Shown here piece by piece: positions 27,112 through 37,545 of a stretch of DNA of 64,000 nt. This stretch comes from an uncultured Gammaproteobacteria bacterium (GTDB lineage Bacteria > Pseudomonadota > Gammaproteobacteria > Pseudomonadales > Pseudohongiellaceae): contig CAINTJ010000090.1 of NCBI GenBank assembly GCA_903853385.1, forward strand, positions 1-64,000. The letters run 5' to 3'. Positions within the stretch are counted from its first letter, which is position 1. Each line of letters opens with the position of its first letter. Under the pieces are notes generated by a model. The model saw nothing but the letters and a program-made list of their open reading frames with translations, was not told where the DNA came from and did no database searches. A program made the translations under genes and the position numbers.

Positions 27112-28986
27112 TCAGATATGCACGCGGGTGCCCAGCTCAATGACATGGGTGGGGGGTAAGGCAAAATAGCTCACCACACTGCCGGCATTGCGGGTAAGCG
27201 CCGCAAACAGGCTCTCGCGCCACGCAGCCATGCCCTTGCCCGGGCTAGGTACCACGGTTTCACGGCTGATGAAGAACGAGGCCTTGAACAATTCGAATTT
27301 GAGACCTTGCTGATTACACAGCTCCAGGGCTTTGGGCACATCGGGCTGCTCGGTAAAGCCGAAGTAAATCGCGATCTGCCAGAAATTACTGCCCAACTCG
27401 TGCACCCGCAGGCGGTGCTCGAGATCTACCGTGGGTTCATCGGTAAACTTGACTGTGACGATCAGGTTTTGCTCGTGAATGGTCAGATTGTGCTTGATAT
27501 TGTGCAGCAGGGCTTGCGGCACAGTAGTGGGGTTGGAGACCATAAATACTGCAGTTCTGGGTGCTATGGGGATCGGGCCGTTTTTAAGGGCGCGCACAAA
27601 ATCAAGCAGATTGGGGTCACCATCGCGGATTTGCTGCATCAACAATTCGCGCCCCTCTTTCCAGGTCCACATGGTCATGAACAAGGACCCGCCCAGAGCC
27701 AGCGGGAACCAGCCGCCATCCGGGATCTTGAGTGAACAGGCAATAACCAGCATTGCGTCGATGACAAGGAAGAAGGCGGTGGCGCTCGCGGCCACCCACA
27801 ACGGATAACGCCATTTATAGCGCACCACAAAAAAGGTCAGCATCGTATCGATCATCATCGCGCAGGTGACTGCAATGCCGTAGGCGCTGGCCAGTGCCGA
27901 AGAGGAGCCAAAGCTGAGACACACTATCAGCACCGCGGTGAGCAATATCCAGTTCACTGCAGGTATGTAGATCTGTCCGGCCTGATTGGAAGAAGTGTGA
28001 ACAATGTGCATGCGCGGCAGCATGCCCAGATGGATGGCTTGCTGGGTAACGGAATATGCGCCGGAAATCACCGCTTGTGAGGCAATGATGGATACCAGCG
28101 TTGACAGCACCACCGCCGGGATCAGCATCAAATCCGGGAACGAAAAGTAAAAAGGATTGGTAACAGCTTCGGGATTCGACAACAACAAGGCGCCCTGGCC
28201 GAGATAATTCAAAATAAGTCCGGGCCACACCAGGCTCAACCAGGAGATCTGGATGGCCTTGCGACCGAAATGCCCCATGTCGGCATAGAGTGCTTCGGCA
28301 CCGGTCAGTGCCAGTACGATCGCTCCCAGCGGCAGGAACACGCTAAGGCCTCGCTCCATCAGGAATTCGAACGCATAGGCCGGATTGATCGCCAGCAGGA
28401 TATGCGGCACGCGCAGGATCTGCGAGATTCCCACAATGCTGAGCACAATGAACCAGAGGGAAATTACCGGCCCGAACAGCTTGCCCATTTTTTCGGTGCC
28501 ATTCCTTTGCACCAAAAACAGACCCACCAGAATGGCAATGGAAACCGGTAATACATATTCGTTCAATGCCGGCGTCACCAGCCCGATGCCTTCGACTGCG
28601 CTGAGCGTGGTAATGGCCGGGGTGATGATACTGTCACCATAGAACAGCGCCGCACCAAAGGTGCCTACTGCCAACAGCCAGGTTTTGCTGCGCGCATCCT
28701 TGGCGGCAGTCGCCAGCGCCATTGCCAGCAAGGACATGATGCCGCCCTCGCCTCTGTTGTCGGCACGCAGCACCAGTGTCACATATTTGAGGGTGACAAC
28801 CAGAAACAAGGCCCAGAAAATGGTGGATACCGCCCCCATGATATTGGTTGGCGTGAGTGCGATATGATTATGTTCGGCGAAAACTTCTCGCAAGGTATAG
28901 AGCGGGCTGGTACCGATATCGCCGAACACCACGCCGATTGCAGCCAGACTAAGTGAAGCGAGACGCTGTTCGGACTTATTACTCAT
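27112..28986 (-). CDS. kup: Potassium transporter Kup
   Basis: Proton-coupled potassium uptake protein of the inner membrane. 624 aa (E. coli 622). The N-terminus has the family string [23 protein letters not shown]; about 12 membrane helices follow to about residue 460, then a cytoplasmic tail with the usual [20 protein letters not shown]. Single gene, divergent from the zinc-ribbon gene. Intact. Confidence 0.95.
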   Translation of the reverse strand: MSNKSEQRLASLSLAAIGVVFGDIGTSPLYTLREVFAEHNHIALTPTNIMGAVSTIFWALFLVVTLKYVTLVLRADNRGEGGIMSLLAMALATAAKDARSKTWLLAVGTFGAALFYGDSIITPAITTLSAVEGIGLVTPALNEYVLPVSIAILVGLFLVQRNGTEKMGKLFGPVISLWFIVLSIVGISQILRVPHILLAINPAYAFEFLMERGLSVFLPLGAIVLALTGAEALYADMGHFGRKAIQISWLSLVWPGLILNYLGQGALLLSNPEAVTNPFYFSFPDLMLIPAVVLSTLVSIIASQAVISGAYSVTQQAIHLGMLPRMHIVHTSSNQAGQIYIPAVNWILLTAVLIVCLSFGSSSALASAYGIAVTCAMMIDTMLTFFVVRYKWRYPLWVAASATAFFLVIDAMLVIACSLKIPDGGWFPLALGGSLFMTMWTWKEGRELLMQQIRDGDPNLLDFVRALKNGPIPIAPRTAVFMVSNPTTVPQALLHNIKHNLTIHEQNLIVTVKFTDEPTVDLEHRLRVHELGSNFWQIAIYFGFTEQPDVPKALELCNQQGLKFELFKASFFISRETVVPSPGKGMAAWRESLFAALTRNAGSVVSYFALPPTHVIELGTRVHI

Positions 28987-29038
28987 CAGCTCTGTGGCCT
29001 ATGGGGAATGAAGGACGGCAATTTTCCCACAAATAATT

Positions 29039-29068
29039 TTGTACGAAAGGTTTTTATTAAGGAATAAT
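29039..29068 (+). promoter_or_regulatory. Possible sigma-70 promoter for the zinc-ribbon-dusB-fis unit
   Basis: TTGTAC (29039-29044), 18 bp, AATAAT (29063-29068), about 55 bp before the zinc-ribbon gene. In the usual gene order this unit continues from prmA; after the insertion it needs its own promoter, which fits. Confidence 0.4.
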
Positions 29069-29122
29069 CCTGTACATTCCCCCTTGCTAATTGCCAGGGG
29101 ATCTATTGCTTCCCAACGCCTG

Positions 29123-30226
29123 ATGACCTCTCTCTTCACCCAATGCCCGCATTGCCAGACCTCGTTCCGGGTGTCAAACGCACAACTGAACGCAGCGCAT
29201 GGACTGGTGCGCTGCGGTTCCTGTCTGGGCGTTTTTTCCGCCAGTGCCAACGAAATCCGCGTCAAACATCCCGACGGCTATGTGGTGGAAGAGCTGGAAA
29301 CAGCCCAAGCAGCAGCTGCAATGGATGAGATAGATGAGATAGATGAGGTCGAAGCCGAATCACTCTCAGCCGAAGCAGTGATATGGCACCGACCGGGTGA
29401 GCCCCATTTCACCTTCGGCGATCTCAGCCTTGATGAACTGGATAACGACTACGAAACTGAACATCAGGTTGAGCTGACTGCTGGCGCGTATAAGGCCGCC
29501 CCCATAGACGCTGCCCCGCCATCCCCAGAACCGGGAGAGCCGGTTGTCGCCCCCTTTGTGGAAGAACATGAAGCAGACGAGCCCGCAGCCTCCGCCCCCA
29601 TGTCCAGCGCTGACAATGTGTCCGCCGAAAAGCAGGCTCTGCATGCGCGACTGGGCAAACTGAGCTTCGATGATGCGCTGGATCCGGTATCCGCCGCTGA
29701 TTTGCAGGGGCTCGACGCAGTACCGGTTCTGCTTGTCCACCGCTCCCGTTTCCACACCCGCGTCGTCACGGGCTTGCTGATGGGGGCAAACCTCTTGCTG
29801 CTGCTGGCATTGCCCTTGCCATGGCTCTACACCCATCGCAACGAGTTGGCGACGCATCCGCGCTTCAGTTTTCTGGCCGGGCCGGTATGTCACTATCTTG
29901 TGTGTGCCCTGCCACAAATCACGGTACCTGCCACGCTGTATTCACAGCAATTGCTGATACGCAGCCACCCGAAAGCGCCAGAGGCGCTGGAAGTGAGCTT
30001 TGTTTTCCATAACGATGCCAAACAGCCGGAAAATTTTCCCCAACTGGAACTGGCCTTCAGCGATATCAACAACCATGTACTGGCCAACCGCTTGTTTACA
30101 CCGGATGAATATCTGCCACCGGAGCTGCGCCAGATGCCTGCGCAAAGCTCGATGCAAATCCAGCTGGAACTGGCCGATCCTGGCAAAGCCGCGGTGAACT
30201 ACAAAGTGGAGCTGTACCCGCTGTAA
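29123..30226 (+). CDS. Zinc-ribbon and DUF3426 membrane protein
   Basis: 367 aa from ATG 29123. The N-terminal MJ0042-type zinc ribbon has CPHCQTSFRV and VRCGSCLGVFS. An acidic low-complexity middle follows, with a short DEI repeat. One membrane segment is near residue 215 (GLLMGANLLLLLALPLPWLY), and the rest is a DUF3426 domain outside or in the periplasm (FVFHNDAKQPENFP, LANRLFTPDEYLPP). Function unknown. In pseudomonads it sits between prmA and dusB; here prmA is 10 kb upstream. Confidence 0.85.
   Translation: MTSLFTQCPHCQTSFRVSNAQLNAAHGLVRCGSCLGVFSASANEIRVKHPDGYVVEELETAQAAAAMDEIDEIDEVEAESLSAEAVIWHRPGEPHFTFGDLSLDELDNDYETEHQVELTAGAYKAAPIDAAPPSPEPGEPVVAPFVEEHEADEPAASAPMSSADNVSAEKQALHARLGKLSFDDALDPVSAADLQGLDAVPVLLVHRSRFHTRVVTGLLMGANLLLLLALPLPWLYTHRNELATHPRFSFLAGPVCHYLVCALPQITVPATLYSQQLLIRSHPKAPEALEVSFVFHNDAKQPENFPQLELAFSDINNHVLANRLFTPDEYLPPELRQMPAQSSMQIQLELADPGKAAVNYKVELYPL
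29324..29350 (+). repeat. 9-bp in-frame tandem repeat
   Basis: GATGAGATA occurs twice, then GATGAGGTC, coding for DEI-DEI-DEV in the acidic linker of the zinc-ribbon protein. Copy changes would keep the frame, so length variation between strains is possible. Confidence 0.8.
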
Positions 30227-30290
30227 GCGATTGGACTGCAAGCAAGCGCGCAGTTACCATTGCCACCTAGCCACAACACCTGATTTTCCC

Positions 30291-31277
30291 GTGATTCAGA
30301 TCGGTCCCCATCAACTGTCCTCCAGGGTGGTGCTCGCCCCCATGGCCGGGATCAGCGATCGCCCGTTTCGGCGCCTGTGCCGGCACTTTGGTGCTGCAGT
30401 CACGGCTACTGAAATGCTCAGTGCACATGTACAAATGCTGAACCCGTCCGGCAGTGCATTGCGGGGCATCCATCGCGATGAATCCTCACCGCGCGTTGTG
30501 CAAATTGCCGGCGCAGATCCAGTGACCATGGCCGCAGCGGCCCGACTCAATGTTGAACAAGGCGCCGAGATCATCGACATCAATATGGGCTGTCCGGCAA
30601 AGAAGGTACTGAAACAGGCGGCAGGCTCTGCCCTGCTGAAAGACGAGCCACTGGTGCAAGCTATTCTGGCCAGCGTGGTGGGGGCAGTGTCAGTGCCGGT
30701 AACGCTGAAAATCCGCACTGGCTGGAGTCCCGACCAGCGCAATGGCGTCAACATCGCGCGCATCGCTGAAGACTGCGGCATCATGGCACTGGCAGTGCAT
30801 GGCAGAACGCGTGCCTGCATGTTCAATGGCCATGCCGAATACGACACTATCGCGGCGATCAAGGCGGCCATCACCATCCCGGTCTTTGCCAACGGCGACA
30901 TCAGTTCTGCCGAAAAAGCCAAATATGTGCTTGATCAAACCGGTGCCGATGGCGTGATGATCGGACGTGCTGCCCGCGGCCGGCCCTGGCTGTTCCGGGA
31001 CATAGAACAGTTCCTGCGTAACGGCACCATGCCACAGCCACTGCCACTCGCGCTGATTCACCAACTGGTTGTGAAGCATGTGGAAGATCTGCACCAGTTC
31101 TACGGTCCGCATACTGGCCTCGGCTTTGTACGCAAACATGTGGCCTGGTATCTGGAGCACTACCAAGGTGCCCGCGAGTTTCGCAGCAGCTTCAACACGC
31201 TCGACCATGCCAATGCCCAGATCGATAGTTTGCACGGATTTTTCCAACGGTTGCAGCAAACGGAAATCGCCGCATGA
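30291..31277 (+). CDS. dusB: tRNA-dihydrouridine synthase B
   Basis: FMN enzyme that reduces uridine to dihydrouridine in tRNA. 328 aa from GTG 30291, where family sequence begins (IQIGPHQLSSRVVLAPMAGISDRPFR); TTG 30231 is an alternative. Catalytic Cys in NMGCPAKKVLKQAAG, LKIRTGW, HGRTRACMFNG and GVMIGRAARGRPWLF are typical. The stop overlaps the fis ATG by 4 bp, the classic dusB-fis operon. Confidence 0.94.
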   Translation: MIQIGPHQLSSRVVLAPMAGISDRPFRRLCRHFGAAVTATEMLSAHVQMLNPSGSALRGIHRDESSPRVVQIAGADPVTMAAAARLNVEQGAEIIDINMGCPAKKVLKQAAGSALLKDEPLVQAILASVVGAVSVPVTLKIRTGWSPDQRNGVNIARIAEDCGIMALAVHGRTRACMFNGHAEYDTIAAIKAAITIPVFANGDISSAEKAKYVLDQTGADGVMIGRAARGRPWLFRDIEQFLRNGTMPQPLPLALIHQLVVKHVEDLHQFYGPHTGLGFVRKHVAWYLEHYQGAREFRSSFNTLDHANAQIDSLHGFFQRLQQTEIAA

Positions 31278-31555
31278 ATACCAAAGCACCCACCTCGACG
31301 CCAACTCCGGCCGCTCCTCTTGCCAACATGCCGCTGCGCACCAGTGTGCGCAATGCCTTGCGCGATTACCTGGACAATGTTGACAGTGAGCTGGTGACCG
31401 ACCTCTATGCGCTGGTACTGTCAGAAGTGGAAGCGCCCATGCTGCAGGTAGTAATGGAAAAAGTGCGATTCAACCAGAGCAAAGCTGCCAAACTGCTTGG
31501 CCTCAACCGCGGCACATTGCGTACCAAACTGAAACAATACGACTTGCTGGATTAA
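31274..31555 (+). CDS. fis: Nucleoid protein Fis
   Basis: DNA-bending regulator of growth-phase genes. 93 aa (E. coli 98). The C-terminal helix-turn-helix [23 protein letters not shown] is complete. A Thr/Pro/Ala-rich N-terminus replaces the E. coli arm. Translated with dusB; purH starts 2 bp after its stop. Confidence 0.95.
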   Translation: MNTKAPTSTPTPAAPLANMPLRTSVRNALRDYLDNVDSELVTDLYALVLSEVEAPMLQVVMEKVRFNQSKAAKLLGLNRGTLRTKLKQYDLLD

Positions 31556-31557
31556 TC

Positions 31558-33156
31558 ATGAGCTCCCTTTCGCCTGCTCCAACCAATAATGCTCCCACTC
31601 CGGTAACACGTGCACTGCTTAGCGTATCCGACAAAAGCGGCATCATCGACTTTGCCAGCGCACTGCAAGCCCAAGGTGTCGAGCTGCTTTCCACCGGTGG
31701 CACCTGGAAATTACTGAAAGATGCAGGTCTCACAGTTACCGAGATTGGCGACTACACCGGCTTTCCGGAAATCATGGGCGGCCGCGTAAAGACGCTGCAT
31801 CCGCGCGTGCATGGCGGCATCCTCGGTCGCCGCAGCATCGACGGTGAAGTCATGCAGCAACACGATATTCCTCCGATTGATCTGGTGGTGGTGAACCTCT
31901 ATCCCTTTGCGGCCACCGTGGCCCAACCGGGCTGCACGCTGGCTGACGCCATCGAGAATATCGATATTGGCGGACCCACCATGTTGCGGGCTGCCGCCAA
32001 AAATCATGCCTGGGTAACCGTGGTGGTGAATCCGGCTGATTACCCCGCCGTGCTCGCCGAGCTGCAGCAACAAGGCAACATCGGTGCTGCCACACGTTAC
32101 CGGCTGGCCGTCAGCACCTTTGAACACACCGCCGCCTATGATGGCGCCATTGCCAATTTTCTCGGCGCTCGTGATGAACAGGATCACAGCCGGCCGTTTC
32201 CGCAAACCTGGAACAGCCAACATGTGCTCAAACAGACTCTGCGCTATGGCGAAAACCCGCACCAGCAAGCGGCGTTCTATATCGACCGCAACCAGAGTGA
32301 AGCCAGTGTTGCCTCCTCGACGCAACTGCAAGGCAAGGAATTGTCCTTCAACAATATCGCCGATACCGATGCCGCGCTTGAATGCGTCAAAGCCTTCAGC
32401 GAGCCGGCCTGTGTCATCGTCAAACATGCCAATCCGTGCGGAGTAGCCATTGCTGACAACTTGCTGACAGCCTATGAGCGCGCGTATCACACTGATCCTA
32501 CTTCGGCCTTTGGCGGCATCATCGCTTTCAATTGCGAGCTTGATGGCGCCACGGCGCAAGCCATCGTTGACCGCCAGTTTGCCGAAGTCATCATCGCGCC
32601 CTCCGCCACCACAGACGCAAAATCAGCCATCGCTCGCAAAGACAATCTGCGTCTGCTGGTGTGTGGTGCCTTGCCGGCCCGGCCACATGCCGACTGGGAT
32701 TACAAGAAAGTCACCGGTGGACTGCTGGTACAAAACCGCGACCTTGGCACTGTCATTGCTGCTGATCTGCGCGTGGTCAGCAAACGCCAACCCACTGCCG
32801 ATGAACTGCGAGATCTGCTGTTTGCGTGGAAAGTCGTGAAATTCGTCAAATCCAATGCCATCGTTTATTGCAAACAGGGCCAGACCATCGGCATCGGCGC
32901 CGGCCAGATGAGCCGCGTTTACAGTGCGAAAATCGCCGGCATCAAAGCGGCCGACGAAGGTTTGCAGGTAAGCGGTTCGGTGATGGCCTCTGATGCATTC
33001 TTTCCGTTCCGCGACGGTATTGATGCAGCCGCAGCGGCCGGCATTACTGCGGTGATCCATCCCGGTGGCTCCATGCGTGACGCCGAGGTGATCGCCGCCG
33101 CTGACGAAGCCGGCATTGCCATGGTATTTACCGGCATGCGCCATTTCCGTCATTGA
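31558..33156 (+). CDS. purH: Bifunctional AICAR formyltransferase / IMP cyclohydrolase
   Basis: Last two steps of IMP synthesis. 532 aa. The cyclohydrolase half begins [14 protein letters not shown] and contains [13 protein letters not shown] and [14 protein letters not shown]; the transformylase half has the catalytic Lys-His in [11 protein letters not shown] and the C-terminal [12 protein letters not shown]. Followed by purD 28 bp later. Confidence 0.97.
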   Translation: MSSLSPAPTNNAPTPVTRALLSVSDKSGIIDFASALQAQGVELLSTGGTWKLLKDAGLTVTEIGDYTGFPEIMGGRVKTLHPRVHGGILGRRSIDGEVMQQHDIPPIDLVVVNLYPFAATVAQPGCTLADAIENIDIGGPTMLRAAAKNHAWVTVVVNPADYPAVLAELQQQGNIGAATRYRLAVSTFEHTAAYDGAIANFLGARDEQDHSRPFPQTWNSQHVLKQTLRYGENPHQQAAFYIDRNQSEASVASSTQLQGKELSFNNIADTDAALECVKAFSEPACVIVKHANPCGVAIADNLLTAYERAYHTDPTSAFGGIIAFNCELDGATAQAIVDRQFAEVIIAPSATTDAKSAIARKDNLRLLVCGALPARPHADWDYKKVTGGLLVQNRDLGTVIAADLRVVSKRQPTADELRDLLFAWKVVKFVKSNAIVYCKQGQTIGIGAGQMSRVYSAKIAGIKAADEGLQVSGSVMASDAFFPFRDGIDAAAAAGITAVIHPGGSMRDAEVIAAADEAGIAMVFTGMRHFRH

Positions 33157-33184
33157 TATTCAGCAGCATTCGCAGGAACCCAGC

Positions 33185-34477
33185 ATGAAAGTAATGATCA
33201 TTGGCAGCGGTGGACGCGAACATGCACTGGCATGGAAAGCAGCACAGTCGCCGCGCGTCACCCAGGTTTATGTAGTGCCCGGCAATGCCGGCACCGCGCG
33301 GGAAGACAAGGTTCAAAATGTGTCACTCGACGTCACTGACTTTGCCGCGCTAACCGAGTTTGCTGCCATCAATGACATCGGCCTCACGCTGATCGGGCCG
33401 GAAGCGCCGTTGGTAGCCGGCATCGTCGATTATTTCCAGAGCAAGAATCTGCCCTGCTTCGGACCACGCAAAGGCGCGGCCCAGCTGGAAGGCTCAAAAG
33501 CCTTCAGCAAGGAATTCCTTGCCCGTCATAATATTCCCACTGCTGCTTTTGCCAACTTCACAGAAATTGAACTTGCGCTGGCCTATCTGCGCGCCCAGCA
33601 ACTGCCCATCGTCATCAAGGCCGACGGTCTCGCGGCTGGCAAAGGCGTGATCATTGCGCAAACCTGGTCCGAAGCCGAGGCCACTGTGCGTGACATGCTG
33701 TCAGGCAACAGTTTCGGCAGCGCTGGTCATCGGGTGGTGATTGAAGAATTTATGGTCGGGGAAGAGGCCAGCTTCATTGTGATGGTGGATGGCAAGACTG
33801 CACTACCCTTTGCCACCTCGCAGGATCACAAGGCCCGTGATGACGGTGATCGCGGCCCCAACACCGGCGGTATGGGGGCCTATTCACCCGCACCCGTGGT
33901 GACAGCCGCCGTACATGAACGCGTCATGCGCGAAATCATCATGCCCACAGTGCAAGGCATGGCCGCTGAAGGCAATACCTATGTCGGCTTTCTCTACGCC
34001 GGCCTGATGATCGACCAGCACGGCGCAGCGCGCGTGGTGGAGTTCAACTGCCGTTTTGGTGATCCGGAAGCACAGCCGGTAATGATGCGTTTGCAAACCG
34101 ATCTGATCGATCTGTGCGAAGCCGCCCTATCCGGTCACCTGCACTTGCACACCATAGAGTTCGACCAACGCGCCGCCATCGGCGTGGTGCTGGCCGCTGG
34201 CGGCTATCCTGACCACTATGACAAAGGCAAGGTAATCTCCGGCCTCGACACCCCCGCCCCCATGAATAGCAAACTGTTCCATGCCGGCAGTCGCCTGGAG
34301 CAGGGTCAGGTGGTGACCAACGGCGGCCGCGTACTGTGCGCGACCGCACTTGGCAACAGCGTGTCAGAAGCGCAGGCTACTGCCTATCAACTGGTGGCCA
34401 ACATACAGTGGGATGGCATGTGTTTCCGCCGCGATATTGGCTGGCGTGCGATTGCCCGCGAGAGCAAACAACCATGA
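33185..34477 (+). CDS. purD: Phosphoribosylamine--glycine ligase
   Basis: Second step of purine synthesis, making GAR from phosphoribosylamine, glycine and ATP. 430 aa from ATG 33185 (E. coli 429); an upstream frame extension overlaps purH and is not family sequence. N-terminal [20 protein letters not shown]-grasp [15 protein letters not shown], and the PurD signature [14 protein letters not shown]. The stop overlaps the coq7 ATG by 4 bp, a junction not usual in pseudomonads. Confidence 0.97.
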   Translation: MKVMIIGSGGREHALAWKAAQSPRVTQVYVVPGNAGTAREDKVQNVSLDVTDFAALTEFAAINDIGLTLIGPEAPLVAGIVDYFQSKNLPCFGPRKGAAQLEGSKAFSKEFLARHNIPTAAFANFTEIELALAYLRAQQLPIVIKADGLAAGKGVIIAQTWSEAEATVRDMLSGNSFGSAGHRVVIEEFMVGEEASFIVMVDGKTALPFATSQDHKARDDGDRGPNTGGMGAYSPAPVVTAAVHERVMREIIMPTVQGMAAEGNTYVGFLYAGLMIDQHGAARVVEFNCRFGDPEAQPVMMRLQTDLIDLCEAALSGHLHLHTIEFDQRAAIGVVLAAGGYPDHYDKGKVISGLDTPAPMNSKLFHAGSRLEQGQVVTNGGRVLCATALGNSVSEAQATAYQLVANIQWDGMCFRRDIGWRAIARESKQP

Positions 34478-35103
34478 ACCTTGTCGACAAACTGATTATC
34501 CAGGCCGACCAGGCCCTGCGCACCCTGGTGCCGGGCTCTGTTGCGGCCACCTCCCCCAATCCGGCCGATCAGGCACCCAAGCCTGTACTGAATGACAGCG
34601 CACAGCGGCATGCGGCCAGTCTGATGCGCATCAATCATACCGGTGAAGTCTGTGCGCAGGCGCTTTATCAGGGTCAGGCGCTGACGGCCAAACTGACCGA
34701 AGTGCGCACCAGCATGGAAAAAGCCGCACAGGACGAATGTGATCACCTGGCCTGGTGTGAAACCCGCCTGCACGAACTGGACAGCCGTCCCAGCCTGCTG
34801 AATCCGCTGTTTTACGGGCTAAGCTACGGGATTGGCGCCATGGCCGGACTGGCCGGCGACAAATGGAGCCTTGGCTTTGTTGCCGAAACCGAGCAACAGG
34901 TCTGCAAACACCTGCAGGATCATTTGCAGCAACTGCCCGCCGAAGATGGCAAAAGCCGGCTGATTCTGGAGCAGATGCTGGCAGACGAAGATCGCCATGC
35001 GGTCAATGCACGCGCTGCCGGCGCTGCCAGCTTGCCGGCGCCAGTACAACAAGCCATGGCACTGATGGCCCGCGTGATGAAAGCCGCCACCTACAAAATC
35101 TAA
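34474..35103 (+). CDS. coq7: Ubiquinone hydroxylase Coq7
   Basis: Di-iron monooxygenase for the 2-polyprenyl-3-methyl-6-methoxy-benzoquinone step of ubiquinone synthesis. 209 aa from ATG 34474. Iron ligands in [28 protein letters not shown] (ExxH), [11 protein letters not shown] and LADEDRHA (ExxH-like). Pseudomonads use Coq7 in place of UbiF. Translated with purD by overlap. Confidence 0.94.
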   Translation: MNLVDKLIIQADQALRTLVPGSVAATSPNPADQAPKPVLNDSAQRHAASLMRINHTGEVCAQALYQGQALTAKLTEVRTSMEKAAQDECDHLAWCETRLHELDSRPSLLNPLFYGLSYGIGAMAGLAGDKWSLGFVAETEQQVCKHLQDHLQQLPAEDGKSRLILEQMLADEDRHAVNARAAGAASLPAPVQQAMALMARVMKAATYKI

Positions 35104-35115
35104 ACGAGCTGCTCC

Positions 35116-35535
35116 CTACTCCACAATTTCGAAAGCGTGCGTCATCACCACCCCACCCTTTTGCAGCATGATGGACGCCGAGCAGTATTTTTCGGCCGAC
35201 AATTCCACCGCCCGCGCCACCTTTCCCGCATCCAGGCCTGTGCCCGCCACAATGAAATGGAGATGGATTTTTTCAAACACCGCCGGCACCGCGTCAACAC
35301 GGGTGGCTTCAACCCTGGCTTCGCAACGGCTGACCTGCTGACGGCCTCTTCTCAGGATGTTGACCACATCCACCGACGAACACGCCCCCACGCCCAGCAG
35401 CAGCATTTCCATGGGGCGGAACCCCATGTTGCGGCCGCCAATGTCCTCAGGGCCGTCCATGACCACCGCATGACCGCTCCCGGATTCCCCGACAAACATC
35501 GCACCGTCTACCCATTTCACAGTTGCTTTCATCAC
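35116..35535 (-). CDS. OsmC family protein
   Basis: 139 aa, cytoplasmic. OsmC/Ohr-fold protein with GGRNMGFRPMEMLLLGVGACSSVDVV (first redox Cys) and EKYCSASIMLQKG (second Cys). Most similar in layout to the YhfA-type subgroup often encoded beside crp. Detoxifying activity toward hydroperoxides is possible but not shown for this subgroup. It diverges from the crp gene. Confidence 0.88.
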   Translation of the reverse strand: MMKATVKWVDGAMFVGESGSGHAVVMDGPEDIGGRNMGFRPMEMLLLGVGACSSVDVVNILRRGRQQVSRCEARVEATRVDAVPAVFEKIHLHFIVAGTGLDAGKVARAVELSAEKYCSASIMLQKGGVVMTHAFEIVE

Positions 35536-35632
35536 TCTCTCCGTAGTTGCGTTACAAGGTTGCGGGTCAATTCAAAATTATCCCACAGCAGACAATGATT
35601 GCACGCACCCGGAAAATAGAACCGCCCATCAA

Positions 35633-35653
35633 AGTGTGATATATATTCACACT
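35633..35653. promoter_or_regulatory. CRP-like palindrome upstream of crp
   Basis: AGTGTGA (35633-35639) and TCACACT (35647-35653) are perfect inverted arms containing the CRP half-sites TGTGA/TCACA. The spacer between half-sites is 7 rather than the usual 6. It lies 38 bp before the crp start and faces the divergent OsmC gene, so autoregulation or control of OsmC is plausible. Confidence 0.5.
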
Positions 35654-35690
35654 AGAATCTGCCATTCCAGACAGAAAACCCAGGTGCACT

Positions 35691-36327
35691 ATGGTGTTGA
35701 TGGCCATTACCCCCCCATATCAGCGACCTTGAGAATTTTCTCAGTCATTCACACCGCCGCCGCTATCCCAACAAGACCACCATCATTCATGAGGGTGACA
35801 AATGCGAAACCCTCTACTACATCGTCAGTGGCTCGGTTTCTGTCGTTCTTGAGGATGAAGATGGCAAGGAAGCGGTCATCACCTATCTGAACCCCGGCGA
35901 TTTCTTCGGCGAAATGGGCCTGTTTGAAACATTGGAAGCGCGCAGTGCCTGTGTGCGCACCAAGACCGAATGCGATATCGCCGAGATTTCCTATGTCAGT
36001 TTCACCGCCTATTCCCGCCAGCATCCGGAAATCCTTTACACCATAGGCAAGCAGATGGCGCATCGTCTGCGCAGCACCACCAAACGTGTGGCCGACCTCA
36101 GTTTTCTGGATGTCACCGGCCGTATCGCCAGCCAGCTGCTTGAGCTTTCCAAACAGCCCGACGCCATGACACATCCCGCCGGCATGCAGATCAAAATCAC
36201 CCGTCAGGAGCTGGGACGTATCGTCAATTGTTCAAGGGAAATGGCAGGCCGGGTGCTGAAAGACCTGGAAGACCAGGGCCTGATCGAATCCCATGGCAAG
36301 ACCATAGTGGTCTACGGCACACGCTGA
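35691..36327 (+). CDS. crp: CRP/Vfr cAMP receptor protein, frameshifted at a C7 run
   Basis: Global cAMP-responsive regulator. The C-terminal part and most of the cAMP-binding domain are intact in one frame from 35701: [20 protein letters not shown], the cAMP pocket [28 protein letters not shown], and the helix-turn-helix [22 protein letters not shown], ending KTIVVYGTR. That frame has no start codon before ATG 35914 and a TGA at 35698. The expected N-terminus (MVLMAITP) is in another frame from ATG 35691, preceded by AGGTG. The two frames meet at seven C (35710-35716); six would join them. It may be a sequence error, phase variation or a real mutation. Confidence 0.8.
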
Positions 36328-36358
36328 TCCCACAACCAATGCCTGCCAGCAATGCCTG

Positions 36359-36721
36359 TTAAAAAAACAGGACCAGCAGCCAGGTCAGCCCCAGCAACAC
36401 CAGGCTGAGAAATACAGCTGCAGAACCAAGATCCTTGGCCATGCCCGATAATTCATTGTGTTCATGGCCAATGCGATCCACCACTGCTTCCACAGCTGAA
36501 TTCAATATTTCCACTATCATCACCAGCAAGCACACACCCACCAGCAATGCCTTTTGGGTGCCGCCATGGCCCAGATACAGGCCGAGTGGAATCATCACCA
36601 ACGCCAAGGCAGCTTCCTGACGGAACGCCGCTTCCGAATGCCAGCAAGCCCTGAGCCCCTTCCAGGAATAACCCAAAGCCGAAATGATACGGACAATACC
36701 GGTCTGACCTGGTTTAGCCAT
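36359..36721 (-). CDS. dgkA: Diacylglycerol kinase
   Basis: Small inner-membrane enzyme that recycles diacylglycerol to phosphatidic acid. 120 aa from ATG 36721 (E. coli 122). Three membrane helices; catalytic region AFRQEAAL and the signature [15 protein letters not shown] are present. Its start overlaps the end of trpC by 8 bp, so it is translated with the trp unit. Converges with crp. Confidence 0.93.
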   Translation of the reverse strand: MAKPGQTGIVRIISALGYSWKGLRACWHSEAAFRQEAALALVMIPLGLYLGHGGTQKALLVGVCLLVMIVEILNSAVEAVVDRIGHEHNELSGMAKDLGSAAVFLSLVLLGLTWLLVLFF

Positions 36722-37508
36722 TGAAGAAAAGCTCCTGCAGTTTGGCGCCGGGATCGGCTGCTCGCATGAAAGATTCACCTACCAGAAAGCCATAAACCCC
36801 ATGCAACATCATTTCTTCGACATCCGCGCGCGCCAGAATGCCGCTTTCGGTGATTACCGAGGTATGCGCGGGGATTTGGTCCAGCAGATCATAGGTTGCT
36901 TTGAGACTGGTCTTGAAAGTATGCAAATCACGATTATTGATGCCGATCAGTGCCGGCTTCAGTTGGAGTGCCAGCGCCAGTTCTTCCGGATTATGCACTT
37001 CTACCAGATAGTCGAGGCCGCAGGCAGTGGCCTCGGCCGCAAGCTGCTGCAGTTGCGGCTCCGTGAGAGCCGCTACAATCAGCAAAATGCAATCGGCACC
37101 CAGCACGCGTGATTCAACAATCTGGTAAGGATCAACCATGAAATCCTTGCGAAGCACCGGCAAATTACAGGCATCACGGGCCTCCTGCAGGAATTTGTCG
37201 TGCCCCTGGAAGAAATCAACATCGGTCAGCACTGACAAGCAGGTGGCGCCATGCTCGGCATAGCTGGCTGCAATCGCGGCCGGATCGAAATTTATGCGGA
37301 TCAAACCCTTGCTGGGGGAAGCCTTCTTGATCTCAGCAATTACTGCGGGCCGTTTGTGCGCAATCTGTTTCTGGATTGCATTCACAAAACCACGGCATGG
37401 TGGCAGTGCATCGAGCTGGGCCCTCAGGGCGGCGACAGGTACCTTGGCAACGCGCTCGATGACTTCTTCGCGTTTGCGATCAAGAATTTTTTTGAGAATG
37501 GTTTCCAA
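36714..37508 (-). CDS. trpC: Indole-3-glycerol phosphate synthase
   Basis: Closes the indole ring in tryptophan synthesis. 264 aa from TTG 37508, chosen because GGAA lies 8 nt upstream and family sequence ([14 protein letters not shown]) follows. Catalytic Lys/Glu residues in [24 protein letters not shown] and [10 protein letters not shown], and the phosphate site GESFMRA are present; no TrpF domain is fused. It begins 37 bp after trpG, with no trpD between them. Confidence 0.93.
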   Translation of the reverse strand: METILKKILDRKREEVIERVAKVPVAALRAQLDALPPCRGFVNAIQKQIAHKRPAVIAEIKKASPSKGLIRINFDPAAIAASYAEHGATCLSVLTDVDFFQGHDKFLQEARDACNLPVLRKDFMVDPYQIVESRVLGADCILLIVAALTEPQLQQLAAEATACGLDYLVEVHNPEELALALQLKPALIGINNRDLHTFKTSLKATYDLLDQIPAHTSVITESGILARADVEEMMLHGVYGFLVGESFMRAADPGAKLQELFFNG

Positions 37509-37545
37509 AGTTTTCGTTCCGCAGTGCTGCTTCTGGTGATTGAGT

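Noticed and set aside
35914-36327. A short CRP-like protein starting at ATG 35914
   Set aside because: It would lack most of the cAMP-binding domain, while the missing part is present and conserved just upstream in the same frame.
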